Below are positions 1 through 6,461 of a stretch of 6,495 bases of DNA, piece by piece; within the stretch, counting starts at the first letter, position 1, and the number at the start of each line of letters is the position of its first letter. The stretch is from contig JAFEEV010000065.1 in the NCBI GenBank assembly GCA_018240935.1, positions 1 through 6,495 of the forward strand, given 5' to 3'. Source of the DNA: Pseudomonadota bacterium. Lineage in GTDB: Bacteria > Pseudomonadota > Gammaproteobacteria > Burkholderiales > Nitrosomonadaceae. Below the pieces are notes generated by a model that was not told where the DNA came from, did no database searches, and saw only the letters and a list, made by a program, of their open reading frames with translations. The position numbers and the translations under genes are program-made.

Positions 1-1401
1 AAAGTTCTGGACAAAATCACGCACGGCTATATCAAAAATATCCTTGCATCCGGTGATATGGAAGGCAAGGCCAATACCACACTGCTTTTGCACAATGTAC
101 CGGACACGCTGTTCAAGCGGGTGCTGCTGGTTGGATTGGGCAAAGAACAGGAATTCAAGGAGAAATCGTTTCTATCGGCGCTCGGCGCAATTTTAGGCGC
201 ATTGCAAAAAACCGCTGTCGCCGATGCCACGGTGTTTTTATCCGATTTTCCCGTCACGGCACGGGCAAGCGCGTGGAAAGTCCATCACACCGTGATTACC
301 GCAATCGGCAGCAATTACCGTTTCGATCAGTTGAAAAGCAAACCCGATAACAATCCGAGCAGTTTACGCAAGCTGACATTATGCATCGATGATCGCGATC
401 AGCTGGCCGCTTGCGAAGAAGCCATGCAACAAAGCATGGCGATTGCACACGGCATGAATCTGGCCAAGGATTTGGGTAATCTCGCGCCCAATATCTGTAC
501 CCCGGCGTATCTCGCCAAACAGGCCAAGGATCTTGGCAAATCTCATAAGCTCAAAGTAACCGTGCTGGAAGAAAAGGATATGGAAAAACTCGGCATGGGA
601 TCGCTGTTATCCGTCGCGCGCGGCAGCGAACAACCGGCGAAGTTGATTGCACTGGAATATCATGGCGCGGCGAAAAAAGACCATCCGGTGGTTCTGGTCG
701 GTAAAGGCGTCACCTTCGACACCGGCGGCATTTCGCTCAAACCCGCTGCCGAAATGGACGAGATGAAGTTCGACATGAGCGGCGCCGGCAGCGTATTGGG
801 CACACTGCTGGCAGTGGCCGAAATGAAGCTGCCGATCAATGTCGTCGGCATTATCCCGGCCACGGAAAATATGCCCAGCGGCAAAGCGACGAAACCGGGC
901 GATGTCGTCACCAGCCTATCCGGGCAAACCATCGAGATTCTCAACACCGACGCGGAAGGCCGCTTGATTCTGTGCGATGCGCTCACGTATGCGGAACGTT
1001 ATGACCCGAAAGCGGTGATCGACATTGCCACATTGACCGGCGCTTGTGTCATCGCATTGGGTAATTTCACCACCGGCCTGATGAGCAACGACGACAAGCT
1101 GGCGCAGGAACTTCTGGCTGCCGGTGAACTCGCCGCCGACCGCGCCTGGCAGCTGCCATTGTGGGATGAATACCAGGATTTGCTGAAAAGCAATTTTGCC
1201 GACATCGCCAATATCGGCGGCCGGGCTGCCGGAACCATCACCGCCGCGTGCTTTTTATCGCGCTTCACCAAGAAATACCGTTGGGCGCACTTGGATATCG
1301 CGGGCACAGCGTGGAAGTCCGGCAAGGATAAAGGTTCGACCGGCCGTCCGGTGTCGCTGCTCACGCAATATTTGATTGCGCCAGCAAAAGCCGCAAGCTG
1401 A
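1..1401 (+). CDS. pepA: Leucyl aminopeptidase (cytosol aminopeptidase, peptidase family M17), 5'-truncated by the window edge
   Basis: This enzyme removes N-terminal residues such as leucine from peptides in the cytoplasm, as a two-metal hexameric hydrolase. The frame is open from base 1, so the ATG at 58 is internal: the codons before it read LDKITHGYI, matching LDKISDGYI near residue 35 of E. coli PepA. The visible part is 466 residues. All seven E. coli active-site residues (K270, D275, K282, D293, D352, E354, R356) are found at a constant offset of 35, as K235, D240, K247, D258, D317, E319 and R321 of this fragment. The M17 signature NTDAEGRL is encoded at 943-966. The constant offset means no indels across the catalytic domain and about 35 missing residues. 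The N-terminal domain, which in E. coli also binds DNA, is mostly present. holC follows 121 bases downstream, the usual order in beta- and gammaproteobacteria. The identification is very secure. Confidence 0.97.
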   Translation, partial: KVLDKITHGYIKNILASGDMEGKANTTLLLHNVPDTLFKRVLLVGLGKEQEFKEKSFLSALGAILGALQKTAVADATVFLSDFPVTARASAWKVHHTVITAIGSNYRFDQLKSKPDNNPSSLRKLTLCIDDRDQLAACEEAMQQSMAIAHGMNLAKDLGNLAPNICTPAYLAKQAKDLGKSHKLKVTVLEEKDMEKLGMGSLLSVARGSEQPAKLIALEYHGAAKKDHPVVLVGKGVTFDTGGISLKPAAEMDEMKFDMSGAGSVLGTLLAVAEMKLPINVVGIIPATENMPSGKATKPGDVVTSLSGQTIEILNTDAEGRLILCDALTYAERYDPKAVIDIATLTGACVIALGNFTTGLMSNDDKLAQELLAAGELAADRAWQLPLWDEYQDLLKSNFADIANIGGRAAGTITAACFLSRFTKKYRWAHLDIAGTAWKSGKDKGSTGRPVSLLTQYLIAPAKAAS

Positions 1402-1419
1402 ACGGATTGCCAACCTGCC

Positions 1420-1476
1420 GATTAATTCACGATCCGCAATGGCCGCCGCATCTCAAACCGGTGCCGTGAATTAATC
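1420..1476. repeat. Perfect 12-bp inverted repeat between pepA and holC
   Basis: GATTAATTCACG at 1420-1431 is exactly complementary to CGTGAATTAATC at 1465-1476, with a 33-base spacer. In RNA it could form a stem with a large loop. There is no T-run after the right arm, so it is not a standard intrinsic terminator. It could be an RNA-processing or stabilising hairpin in the pepA-holC intergenic region, a pair of operator half-sites, or a remnant of a repeat element. The arms are seen directly; the role is unknown. Confidence 0.6.
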
Positions 1477-1522
1477 AGCCGCGGGAATACGCAAGCCGGA
1501 AACTTGGCCGGACAATGATTCG

Positions 1523-1948
1523 ATGACGCAGATTTATTTTTATTCAGGATCGAACGACAAGCTGCAAACGGCTTGCCGGCTTTGCGCCAAGGCGGTGCAG
1601 CAAAACATGACCGTGCTGATTTATGCGCTCGATACAACTGTGCTGGAGCAATTGGATCAACTATTGTGGTCTTTCGCGCCCACAAGTTTTATCCCGCACT
1701 GCGATATCCGTGCAGACAGCGAACTGGTCAGCGCAACGCCGGTCATTTTGGGCAATCGCATCCCGCCCGGCAGGCGGTTTGACGTACTACTGAACTTGCA
1801 CCAGCAACAACCGCCCGGCTTCGATCAATTCAGCCGCTTGATCGAGATTGCGGATACCTCGCCGGAAGGTAAGCAAGCGGCGCGCGCACGTTATCGTTTT
1901 TATAAGGATGCCGATCATCCGATACAACATTTCAATCTGGATGATTAA
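1523..1948 (+). CDS. holC: DNA polymerase III chi subunit
   Basis: Chi is a small accessory protein of the polymerase III clamp-loader complex. It pairs with psi and links the loader to the C-terminal tail of single-strand binding protein during lagging-strand synthesis. The 141-residue product is close to the 147 residues of E. coli chi. It begins with the typical beta strand TQIYFYSG, followed by a helix with cysteines at 18 and 21. Residues 48-59 (LWSFAPTSFIPH) match E. coli LWARPAESFVPH. The segment around 85-91 (RFDVLLNL) and the C-terminal RARYRFYK also fit the family. The start at 1523 has only a weak GGA upstream at 1510-1512. The nearby ATG at 1515 is out of frame and stops at once, so 1523 is preferred. 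The gene lies between pepA and valS, the classic holC context. After its TAA the same frame stays open for 67 codons (see findings). Confidence 0.93.
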   Translation: MTQIYFYSGSNDKLQTACRLCAKAVQQNMTVLIYALDTTVLEQLDQLLWSFAPTSFIPHCDIRADSELVSATPVILGNRIPPGRRFDVLLNLHQQQPPGFDQFSRLIEIADTSPEGKQAARARYRFYKDADHPIQHFNLDD

Positions 1949-2040
1949 GAAAATACTGATGAATTCGATGAACATGATGAAACGAGTACTGCACAAGGAA
2001 GCGATTTGCTCGCCCAATCAATTCATCAGCGCGTCCTTAA

Positions 2041-2180
2041 AGAAGCTCTGAAAAAGGTAGCGAGCGACGATCAGGCAAGGCGAAATCAGATGAAAAAGCG
2101 CAGTTTACAAGATGTAAATGAGCATTTTGAGTCTGATTTCAACATAGCATGATCGAGCGCAGTAGTTTTTCAGAGTTTCC
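2041..2180. mobile_element. MITE-like element with long imperfect inverted repeats and TTAA target duplication (IS5-type ends)
   Basis: The element is 140 bp with no transposase. Its ends are AGAAGCTCTGAAAAA on the left and, as reverse complement on the right, GGAAACTCTGAAAAA (two mismatches in 15). TTAA directly flanks both sides, at 2037-2040 and 2181-2184. Similarity between the arms continues inward for about 50 bases and ends in a perfect pair, GAAATCAGA (2082-2090) and TCTGATTTC (2132-2140). A smaller TTTAC/GTAAA pair sits at the centre. The whole element can therefore fold into one long hairpin. GGAAnCTCTGA-type ends and 4-bp YTAR-like duplications are known from the IS5 family, so a non-autonomous IS5 derivative is the likely source. 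It lies between holC and the small gene at 2218, and its right end is only 37 bases before that gene's ATG. Confidence 0.72.
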
Positions 2181-2217
2181 TTAAGCAAAAACCCGAATAA
2201 TTACTGATTCTTCTGTC

Positions 2218-2565
2218 ATGAGCGACGATAAAACCGCAACAGATTCCGATGATGCTGAAATATTGAACAAATTTAACAATCTGCTCGGCAAATACCAGAA
2301 TCAAGGCAAAATCACCGGCGCCATGCCGCCTCACAACGTGTCTGCAACCGGCAAAACATCCTCCCATGAAACCGGTTCGATACCAGTGCTGACGGAAGCC
2401 GTGACGCTGCATCCCGCGATAATACACCGTCAACCCGCCCGCTTGACGCCGGTACGGCAGATTCTCGACGCCGCATTGGAAGAAACACAGATTGCAATGG
2501 ACGCGCAAAGCCGCAAGGCATTGGCGCGCGCGCTGGAAATCCGTCTGACAAAACACATCAAGTAG
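2218..2565 (+). CDS. Small acidic hypothetical protein between holC and valS
   Basis: The 115-residue product is not firmly recognised. It starts with a very acidic, probably disordered stretch (MSDDKTATDSDDAEI), then a short helix containing FNNLLGKYQ. A low-complexity linker follows, then IPVLTEAV at 55-62, and a C-terminal helical region from about 77 with many Ala, Arg and Lys (ILDAALEETQ, ALARALEIRL). Betaproteobacteria often carry a small uncharacterised gene with an IPVLTEVV-like motif near holC/valS, and this may be a member; that is from memory and unchecked. It has no signal peptide or membrane segment. There is no clear Shine-Dalgarno sequence before 2218, and an in-frame TAA at 2182-2184, at the MITE junction, rules out a much longer N-terminus. 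The gene probably shares transcripts with holC. It is real by position, length and coding style, but its function is unknown. Confidence 0.72.
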   Translation: MSDDKTATDSDDAEILNKFNNLLGKYQNQGKITGAMPPHNVSATGKTSSHETGSIPVLTEAVTLHPAIIHRQPARLTPVRQILDAALEETQIAMDAQSRKALARALEIRLTKHIK

Positions 2566-2602
2566 CCGTTTTTCTTGTTATCCGCAGCCATACCCCATCC
2601 GC

Positions 2603-2608
2603 TATAAT
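2603..2608 (+). promoter_or_regulatory. Candidate -10 box (TATAAT) of a valS promoter
   Basis: A perfect sigma-70 -10 hexamer lies 37 bases before the chosen valS start, in the short gap after the small gene. No convincing -35 hexamer is found at 16-18 bases spacing. TTGTTA at 2575-2580 is too far away (22 bases), and there is no extended -10 TG. If used, transcription would start near 2614-2616 and give a leader of about 30 bases. It overlaps the alternative upstream ATG at 2607, which argues for the later valS start. Confidence 0.45.
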
Positions 2609-2627
2609 GGCGATCTTTTGCGCCATT
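2606..2627 (+). promoter_or_regulatory. Short dyad overlapping the valS -10 region
   Basis: AATGGCG (2606-2612) and CGCCATT (2621-2627) form a perfect 7-bp inverted repeat around the spacer ATCTTTTG. It overlaps the TATAAT box and the expected transcription start, so it could be an operator. In read-through RNA from upstream it would be a small hairpin 18 bases before the valS start codon. It lacks a T-run and is not a terminator. The role is inferred only from position. Confidence 0.3.
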
Positions 2628-2645
2628 CAATATCACGAAAAATCC

Positions 2646-5417
2646 ATGGAACTCGAGAAAAGCTTTGACCCTAAACGCATTGAAGACCGCTGGTATTCCA
2701 TCTGGGAATCGGCCGGCTATTTCAAACCGGACGCGGCGGCCGATCCTACCGGTCAATCCGCTTATTGCATCATGCTGCCGCCGCCCAATGTCACCGGCAC
2801 GCTGCACATGGGGCATGCGTTTCAACATACTTTGATGGATGCATTGACGCGCTATCACCGCATGCTGGGCGATAACACCCTGTGGCAGCCGGGTACCGAT
2901 CATGCCGGTATTGCCACACAAATCGTGGTCGAACGCCAGCTCGATCAGCAAAAACTCGACCGCCGCGCCATGGGGCGGGAAGCGTTCTTGGAACGGGTAT
3001 GGCAATGGAAGGAAGAATCCGGCTCCACCATCACGCGGCAAATGCGCCGTCTGGGTACTTCGTGCGATTGGACGCGCGAGCGATTCACCATGGATGCTGA
3101 ATTATCACGCGCCGTGACCGAAGTGTTTGTGCGCTTGTACCAAGAAGGACTCATTTACCGCGGCAAGCGGCTGGTGAATTGGGATCCGGTGCTGCAAACC
3201 GCAGTTTCCGATTTGGAAGTGGTATCGACCGAGGAAAACGGATCGCTGTGGCATATTCGCTATCCGTTGGAACAAGCCGATGGCACGCATATCGAACCCA
3301 ACGAAGCATTGATCGTCGCCACCACCCGCCCGGAAACCATGCTCGGCGACGTCGCCGTGGCCGTGCATCCCGACGATCCGCGCTATCAACATTTGATCGG
3401 CCGCCATGTGCGTTTGCCGCTGTGCGAACGGACCATTCCGATCATCGCGGATACCTACGTCGATAAGGAATTCGGCACGGGTTGCGTAAAAATCACGCCG
3501 GCGCACGATTTCAACGATTATCAAGTCGGCCAGCGGCATCATCTGGCGCCGGTCAACATCCTCACTCTGGATGGAAAAATCAACGATCTGGCGCCGCTTG
3601 ACTACCAAGGCATGGACCGTTTCGATGCGCGCAAAAAAATCGTTGCCGACCTGGAAGCGCAAGGCTATCTGGTCGAGGTCAAGCCGCACAAATTGATGGC
3701 GCCGCGCGGCGATCGCACCAACACGATCATCGAGCCGATGCTGACCGACCAGTGGTATGTTGCCATGGAAGACCTGGCCAAGCGTGGTTTGGAAGTTGTG
3801 GCTAACGGTGATGTGAAATTCACGCCGGACAACTGGACACACGTGTACAACCAATGGCTGGAAAATATCCAGGATTGGTGTATTTCGCGCCAATTATGGT
3901 GGGGTCACCGCATTCCGGCGTGGTACGACGAAGACGGTAATGTTACCGTGGCGCACAACCTAAAAGAAGCACAACAGTTGTCCGGTAAAAATAATCTGCG
4001 CCAGGATGAAGATGTGCTGGATACCTGGTTCTCATCGGCGCTGTGGCCGTTTTCCACGCTCGGCTGGCCGGACGAAACACCGGAATTGAAAACTTTCCTG
4101 CCAACCTCGGTATTGATCACCGGCTTTGACATCATTTTCTTCTGGGTTGCGCGCATGGTCATGATGTCGCTGCATTTCACCGGTAAGGTACCGTTCCGTG
4201 AAGTTTACATCACCGGTTTGATCCGCGATGCCGAAGGCCAGAAGATGAGCAAATCCAAAGGCAACGTGCTCGATCCGCTGGATTTGATCGATGGCATCGC
4301 GCTGCCCGATTTGATTGCGAAACGCACCACCGGATTGATGAATCCGAAACAGGCCGAATCCATCGAAAAAAATACCCGTAAGCACTTTCCCGATGGTATT
4401 CCTGCCTTCGGCACCGATGCCCTGCGCTTCACGTTTGCCAGTCTGGCGTCGCACGGCCGCGATATCAAATTCGACATGCAACGCTGCGAAGGCTACCGCA
4501 ATTTTTGTAACAAGCTGTGGAATGCGACACGCTACGTGCTGATGAATTGCGAAGGAAAAGATACCGGTCTGGATGAAACGCTCCCCCTCGCCTACTCCGC
4601 CGCGGATCAATGGATCATCGGCCGGTTGCAGCAAGCCGAGCAAGCGGTTGCTCAGGCATTTGCCAATTACCGTTTCGATCTGGTTGCGCGCGAAATTTAT
4701 GAGCTGGTATGGGACGAATATTGCGATTGGTACGTTGAACTGGCCAAGATACAGTTGAGCTCGGATCAAGCAGCAGTGCAACGCGCCACCCGCCGCACCC
4801 TGGTGCGCGTATTGGAAGCCATGTTGCGGCTGGCGCACCCCGTCATTCCATTCATTACCGAGGAATTGTGGCAAACGGTTGCGCCGCTGGCGGGAAAATC
4901 CGGCGCCAGTATCATGTGCCAGCGCTATCCGGCCGCTGATCCGAAAAAAATCGACCAGCACGCAATGGATAATATCCATCTGCTGAAAGAACTGGTCAAT
5001 GCTTGCCGCACCTTGCGCGGCGAAATGAACTTATCGCCTGCATTGAAAGTGCCGCTGCTGGCAGCTGGAGATGCGCACGCACTGGAACAATACCGGCCGT
5101 ATCTGCTGGCGCTGGCAAAATTATCCGCTTTGGAAATCCTGCCGGATGGATTGCCCGGCGCCGACGCGCCGGTATCGATCGCCGGAAATTTCAAGCTAAT
5201 GCTTAAAATCGAGATCGATGCGGCCGCCGAACGCGAACGCCTGACCAAGGAAATTGCGCGCATCGAAGCGGAAATTGCCAAGGCGGAAACGAAATTATCC
5301 AACCCAAGCTTTGTTGAACGCGCGCCGGCAAATGTTGTAGAGCAAGAAAAAGAACGCTTAATGACGTACAATATCAAATTAAGTAGTTTGAACGACCAAT
5401 TGAGAAAATTGAACTGA
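2646..5417 (+). CDS. valS: Valyl-tRNA synthetase (class I)
   Basis: This cytoplasmic enzyme charges tRNA-Val with valine and hydrolyses mischarged threonine. The product is 923 residues (E. coli: 951). The Rossmann catalytic core has PPPNVTGTLHMGHAF with the HIGH motif HMGH at 54-57. The KMSKS motif is at 533-537. The CP1 editing insert carries TTRPETMLGD at 226-235 and AHDFND at 286-291. The anticodon-binding helical domain begins near 653, and a C-terminal Arg/Glu/Lys-rich coiled-coil tRNA-binding arm covers about 852-923. The editing domain lacks an insertion of about 25 residues that E. coli has after NILTFDGDI, which accounts for most of the length difference. The start at 2646 (MELEKSFDPKRIEDRWY) aligns with E. 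coli MEKTYNPQDIE. The in-frame ATG at 2607 would add 13 unrelated residues and overlaps a -10 box. The Shine-Dalgarno sequence is weak. No key motif is missing. Confidence 0.97.
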   Translation: MELEKSFDPKRIEDRWYSIWESAGYFKPDAAADPTGQSAYCIMLPPPNVTGTLHMGHAFQHTLMDALTRYHRMLGDNTLWQPGTDHAGIATQIVVERQLDQQKLDRRAMGREAFLERVWQWKEESGSTITRQMRRLGTSCDWTRERFTMDAELSRAVTEVFVRLYQEGLIYRGKRLVNWDPVLQTAVSDLEVVSTEENGSLWHIRYPLEQADGTHIEPNEALIVATTRPETMLGDVAVAVHPDDPRYQHLIGRHVRLPLCERTIPIIADTYVDKEFGTGCVKITPAHDFNDYQVGQRHHLAPVNILTLDGKINDLAPLDYQGMDRFDARKKIVADLEAQGYLVEVKPHKLMAPRGDRTNTIIEPMLTDQWYVAMEDLAKRGLEVVANGDVKFTPDNWTHVYNQWLENIQDWCISRQLWWGHRIPAWYDEDGNVTVAHNLKEAQQLSGKNNLRQDEDVLDTWFSSALWPFSTLGWPDETPELKTFLPTSVLITGFDIIFFWVARMVMMSLHFTGKVPFREVYITGLIRDAEGQKMSKSKGNVLDPLDLIDGIALPDLIAKRTTGLMNPKQAESIEKNTRKHFPDGIPAFGTDALRFTFASLASHGRDIKFDMQRCEGYRNFCNKLWNATRYVLMNCEGKDTGLDETLPLAYSAADQWIIGRLQQAEQAVAQAFANYRFDLVAREIYELVWDEYCDWYVELAKIQLSSDQAAVQRATRRTLVRVLEAMLRLAHPVIPFITEELWQTVAPLAGKSGASIMCQRYPAADPKKIDQHAMDNIHLLKELVNACRTLRGEMNLSPALKVPLLAAGDAHALEQYRPYLLALAKLSALEILPDGLPGADAPVSIAGNFKLMLKIEIDAAAERERLTKEIARIEAEIAKAETKLSNPSFVERAPANVVEQEKERLMTYNIKLSSLNDQLRKLN

Positions 5418-5418
5418 T

Positions 5419-5426
5419 TAAGGAGA
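5419..5426 (+). promoter_or_regulatory. Strong ribosome binding site for the secreted protein gene
   Basis: TAAGGAGA lies immediately after the valS stop, with AGGAG ending five bases before the ATG at 5431. It is the only strong Shine-Dalgarno sequence in the window. It supports efficient translation of the downstream gene and fixes its start. Confidence 0.8.
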
Positions 5427-5430
5427 ACAC

Positions 5431-5934
5431 ATGAAGAAAATGCTCATTACAACACTCTATGCCGTCGCACTGTCCGCATCTGGAGTGCCCTCCGCACTGG
5501 CAGAAAGTGTAGCGGTGGAAGGCGGGGCTATTTTTATTCTCGACAACAGTGTGCCTGGCTCGCAAATCGTAGTAAAAAATCTCGCAAATGGTGCGGTTAA
5601 TTCTTGCCTTGCCAGTACCGGCGTGAATCTTTTGGGTTTAAATGCGGATACCAGCGCAACGGATATCGTTATCAAGAAAGGAACCGCCGTCATCACCACT
5701 TATAACACGGTCCATTCTGTAACCGACGTAATGCTCGTCAATGTCACCAATTGTCCAATCAATTACACGGCCGATCTGAGCGCATGCTACGCATCCGTTC
5801 ATGACGGGAAGTTGACCATTCCTTGTCTGTCTTATGGCGGAGATGTCATTTCTGTTGTACTTGGACAACGCGGAAGTTCAATGAATTACGAATTTGAATC
5901 TTCCGGCAAGGGTCATGATCACGAGCACGATTGA
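5431..5934 (+). CDS. Exported four-cysteine protein of unknown function with His/Asp-rich C-terminus
   Basis: The 167-residue product is not recognised as a named family. A Sec signal peptide is clear: MKK, then a hydrophobic core (LITTLYAVAL), then SALA with predicted cleavage after A24, leaving about 143 mature residues. The mature part is rich in Val, Thr, Asn and Gly, suggesting a beta-sheet fold. Its four cysteines (C59, C108, C119, C132) could form two disulfides in the periplasm or outside the cell. Residues 119-144 (CYASVHDGKLTIPC and the following VISVVL) resemble a G-x-L-x-I-P beta-strand pattern seen in various secreted proteobacterial proteins. The end, GHDHEHD, could bind a metal ion. 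It starts 13 bases after valS with a strong ribosome site, so co-transcription with valS is likely, although no functional link is obvious. It ends 118 bases before a hairpin. It is a real gene; its role is unknown. Confidence 0.85.
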   Translation: MKKMLITTLYAVALSASGVPSALAESVAVEGGAIFILDNSVPGSQIVVKNLANGAVNSCLASTGVNLLGLNADTSATDIVIKKGTAVITTYNTVHSVTDVMLVNVTNCPINYTADLSACYASVHDGKLTIPCLSYGGDVISVVLGQRGSSMNYEFESSGKGHDHEHD

Positions 5935-5978
5935 GAGTTTACACATGTGATATGACTCAGAAAATTTAGTAAAAACCG

Positions 5979-5990
5979 GATTCGCGAATC
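5979..5990. repeat. Perfect 12-bp palindrome
   Basis: GATTCGCGAATC is self-complementary with no spacer. It lies in the 146-base gap between the convergent genes. The rest of the gap before the hairpin at 6053 shows no gene or other clear signal. It could be a protein-binding site or chance; no role can be assigned. Confidence 0.4.
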
Positions 5991-6052
5991 GCCCACAAAA
6001 ACTGCTGGTCACGGAAAAACGAATTTGCTGAGCTAATTTAAGCACTCATCTC

Positions 6053-6088
6053 ATCAATAAACAGTCTATTTTTTGGCTGTTTATTGAT
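6053..6088. terminator. Hairpin between convergent genes, probable bidirectional terminator
   Basis: ATCAATAAACAG (6053-6064) pairs perfectly with CTGTTTATTGAT (6077-6088). Two further inner pairs (one of them T·G on the plus-strand RNA) leave an 8-base loop, TATTTTTT. The 14-bp stem sits exactly between the plus-strand secreted protein gene and the minus-strand lipoprotein gene. It lacks a T-run after either side, so termination may be weak or may need a factor; it could also protect 3' ends. The stop codon of the minus-strand gene (6081-6083) lies within the stem. Confidence 0.6.
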
Positions 6089-6461
6089 TGGACCAATGCT
6101 TAAGTTTTCCATCCTTATCAAAATACAGATAAGTTCCGGTTCCAATACCGATAAAATCGGCCCCGACAATCGGGGAATTAGCACCGGGAATATGATATTC
6201 CCAGGTATCCCCGCCCGGATTTTTACGGGTCCCGTAACACCATTTACACGGCAAACCCCAGGAGGCGATGACTTGCTCTTTTGTCATACCCGCCACAAGT
6301 TGTTTCAAATCGATTGCTCTGCGTATCTCTTCCGGCAAACCAGTATCTGATAAAACTTCTTGCCTGATCCGGTTTTCTTTGATGACGCCACAGCCAGCAA
6401 GCGAAAGAATGACGGCTGCCAATATAATTGCGCATCTTTTACTCTTAAAGAAATTATTCAT
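6081..6461 (-). CDS. BamE/SmpA-like outer-membrane lipoprotein with a CxxC motif
   Basis: The 126-residue product begins with a lipoprotein signal peptide: KSKR, then a hydrophobic stretch (AIILAAVILS), then the lipobox LAGC with the lipidated cysteine at C24. Gly, not Asp, follows it, so outer-membrane sorting is expected. The mature part fits the small BamE/SmpA/OmlA fold: a helix with LVAGMTKEQVIASWGLP at 55-71, WEYH at 87-90 and a final strand pair YLYFDKDGKLKHW. True BamE is a member of the beta-barrel assembly complex. This protein could be a paralogue with another role, so no symbol is given. A CKWC motif at 72-75 follows the conserved WGLP; lacking a following His, it is not a haem site, and may be a disulfide or metal site. 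The start has no strong Shine-Dalgarno sequence. The gene is more AT-rich than the pepA-valS block and convergent with it. Confidence 0.85.
   Translation of the reverse strand: MNNFFKSKRCAIILAAVILSLAGCGVIKENRIRQEVLSDTGLPEEIRRAIDLKQLVAGMTKEQVIASWGLPCKWCYGTRKNPGGDTWEYHIPGANSPIVGADFIGIGTGTYLYFDKDGKLKHWSNQ

Noticed and set aside
660..1364. Minus-strand ORFs inside pepA
   Set aside because: They are complementary to conserved M17 catalytic sequence and have no independent coding evidence.
58..1401. ATG at 58 as the pepA start
   Set aside because: The frame is open to base 1 and the upstream codons align with E. coli PepA, so this is an internal methionine.
1848..2051. 67-aa plus-strand ORF overlapping the holC end, including an ATG at 1941 overlapping the holC stop
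   Set aside because: It is mostly out-of-frame holC sequence, ends inside the MITE, has no ribosome site and gives a Met/Lys-rich peptide with no family look.
2607..2645. Longer valS starting at 2607
   Set aside because: It adds 13 residues without family similarity and overlaps a TATAAT box; the 2646 start aligns with known ValRS N-termini.
4032..4979. Long minus-strand ORF of 315 aa inside valS, with others at 3105-3893 and 2430-3041
   Set aside because: They are antisense shadows of a strongly conserved synthetase gene; the composition is His/Arg/Gln-rich without recognisable domains.
5367..5372. TACAAT near the valS end as a promoter for the secreted protein gene
   Set aside because: No -35 hexamer at acceptable spacing, and it lies within coding sequence; read-through from valS explains expression.
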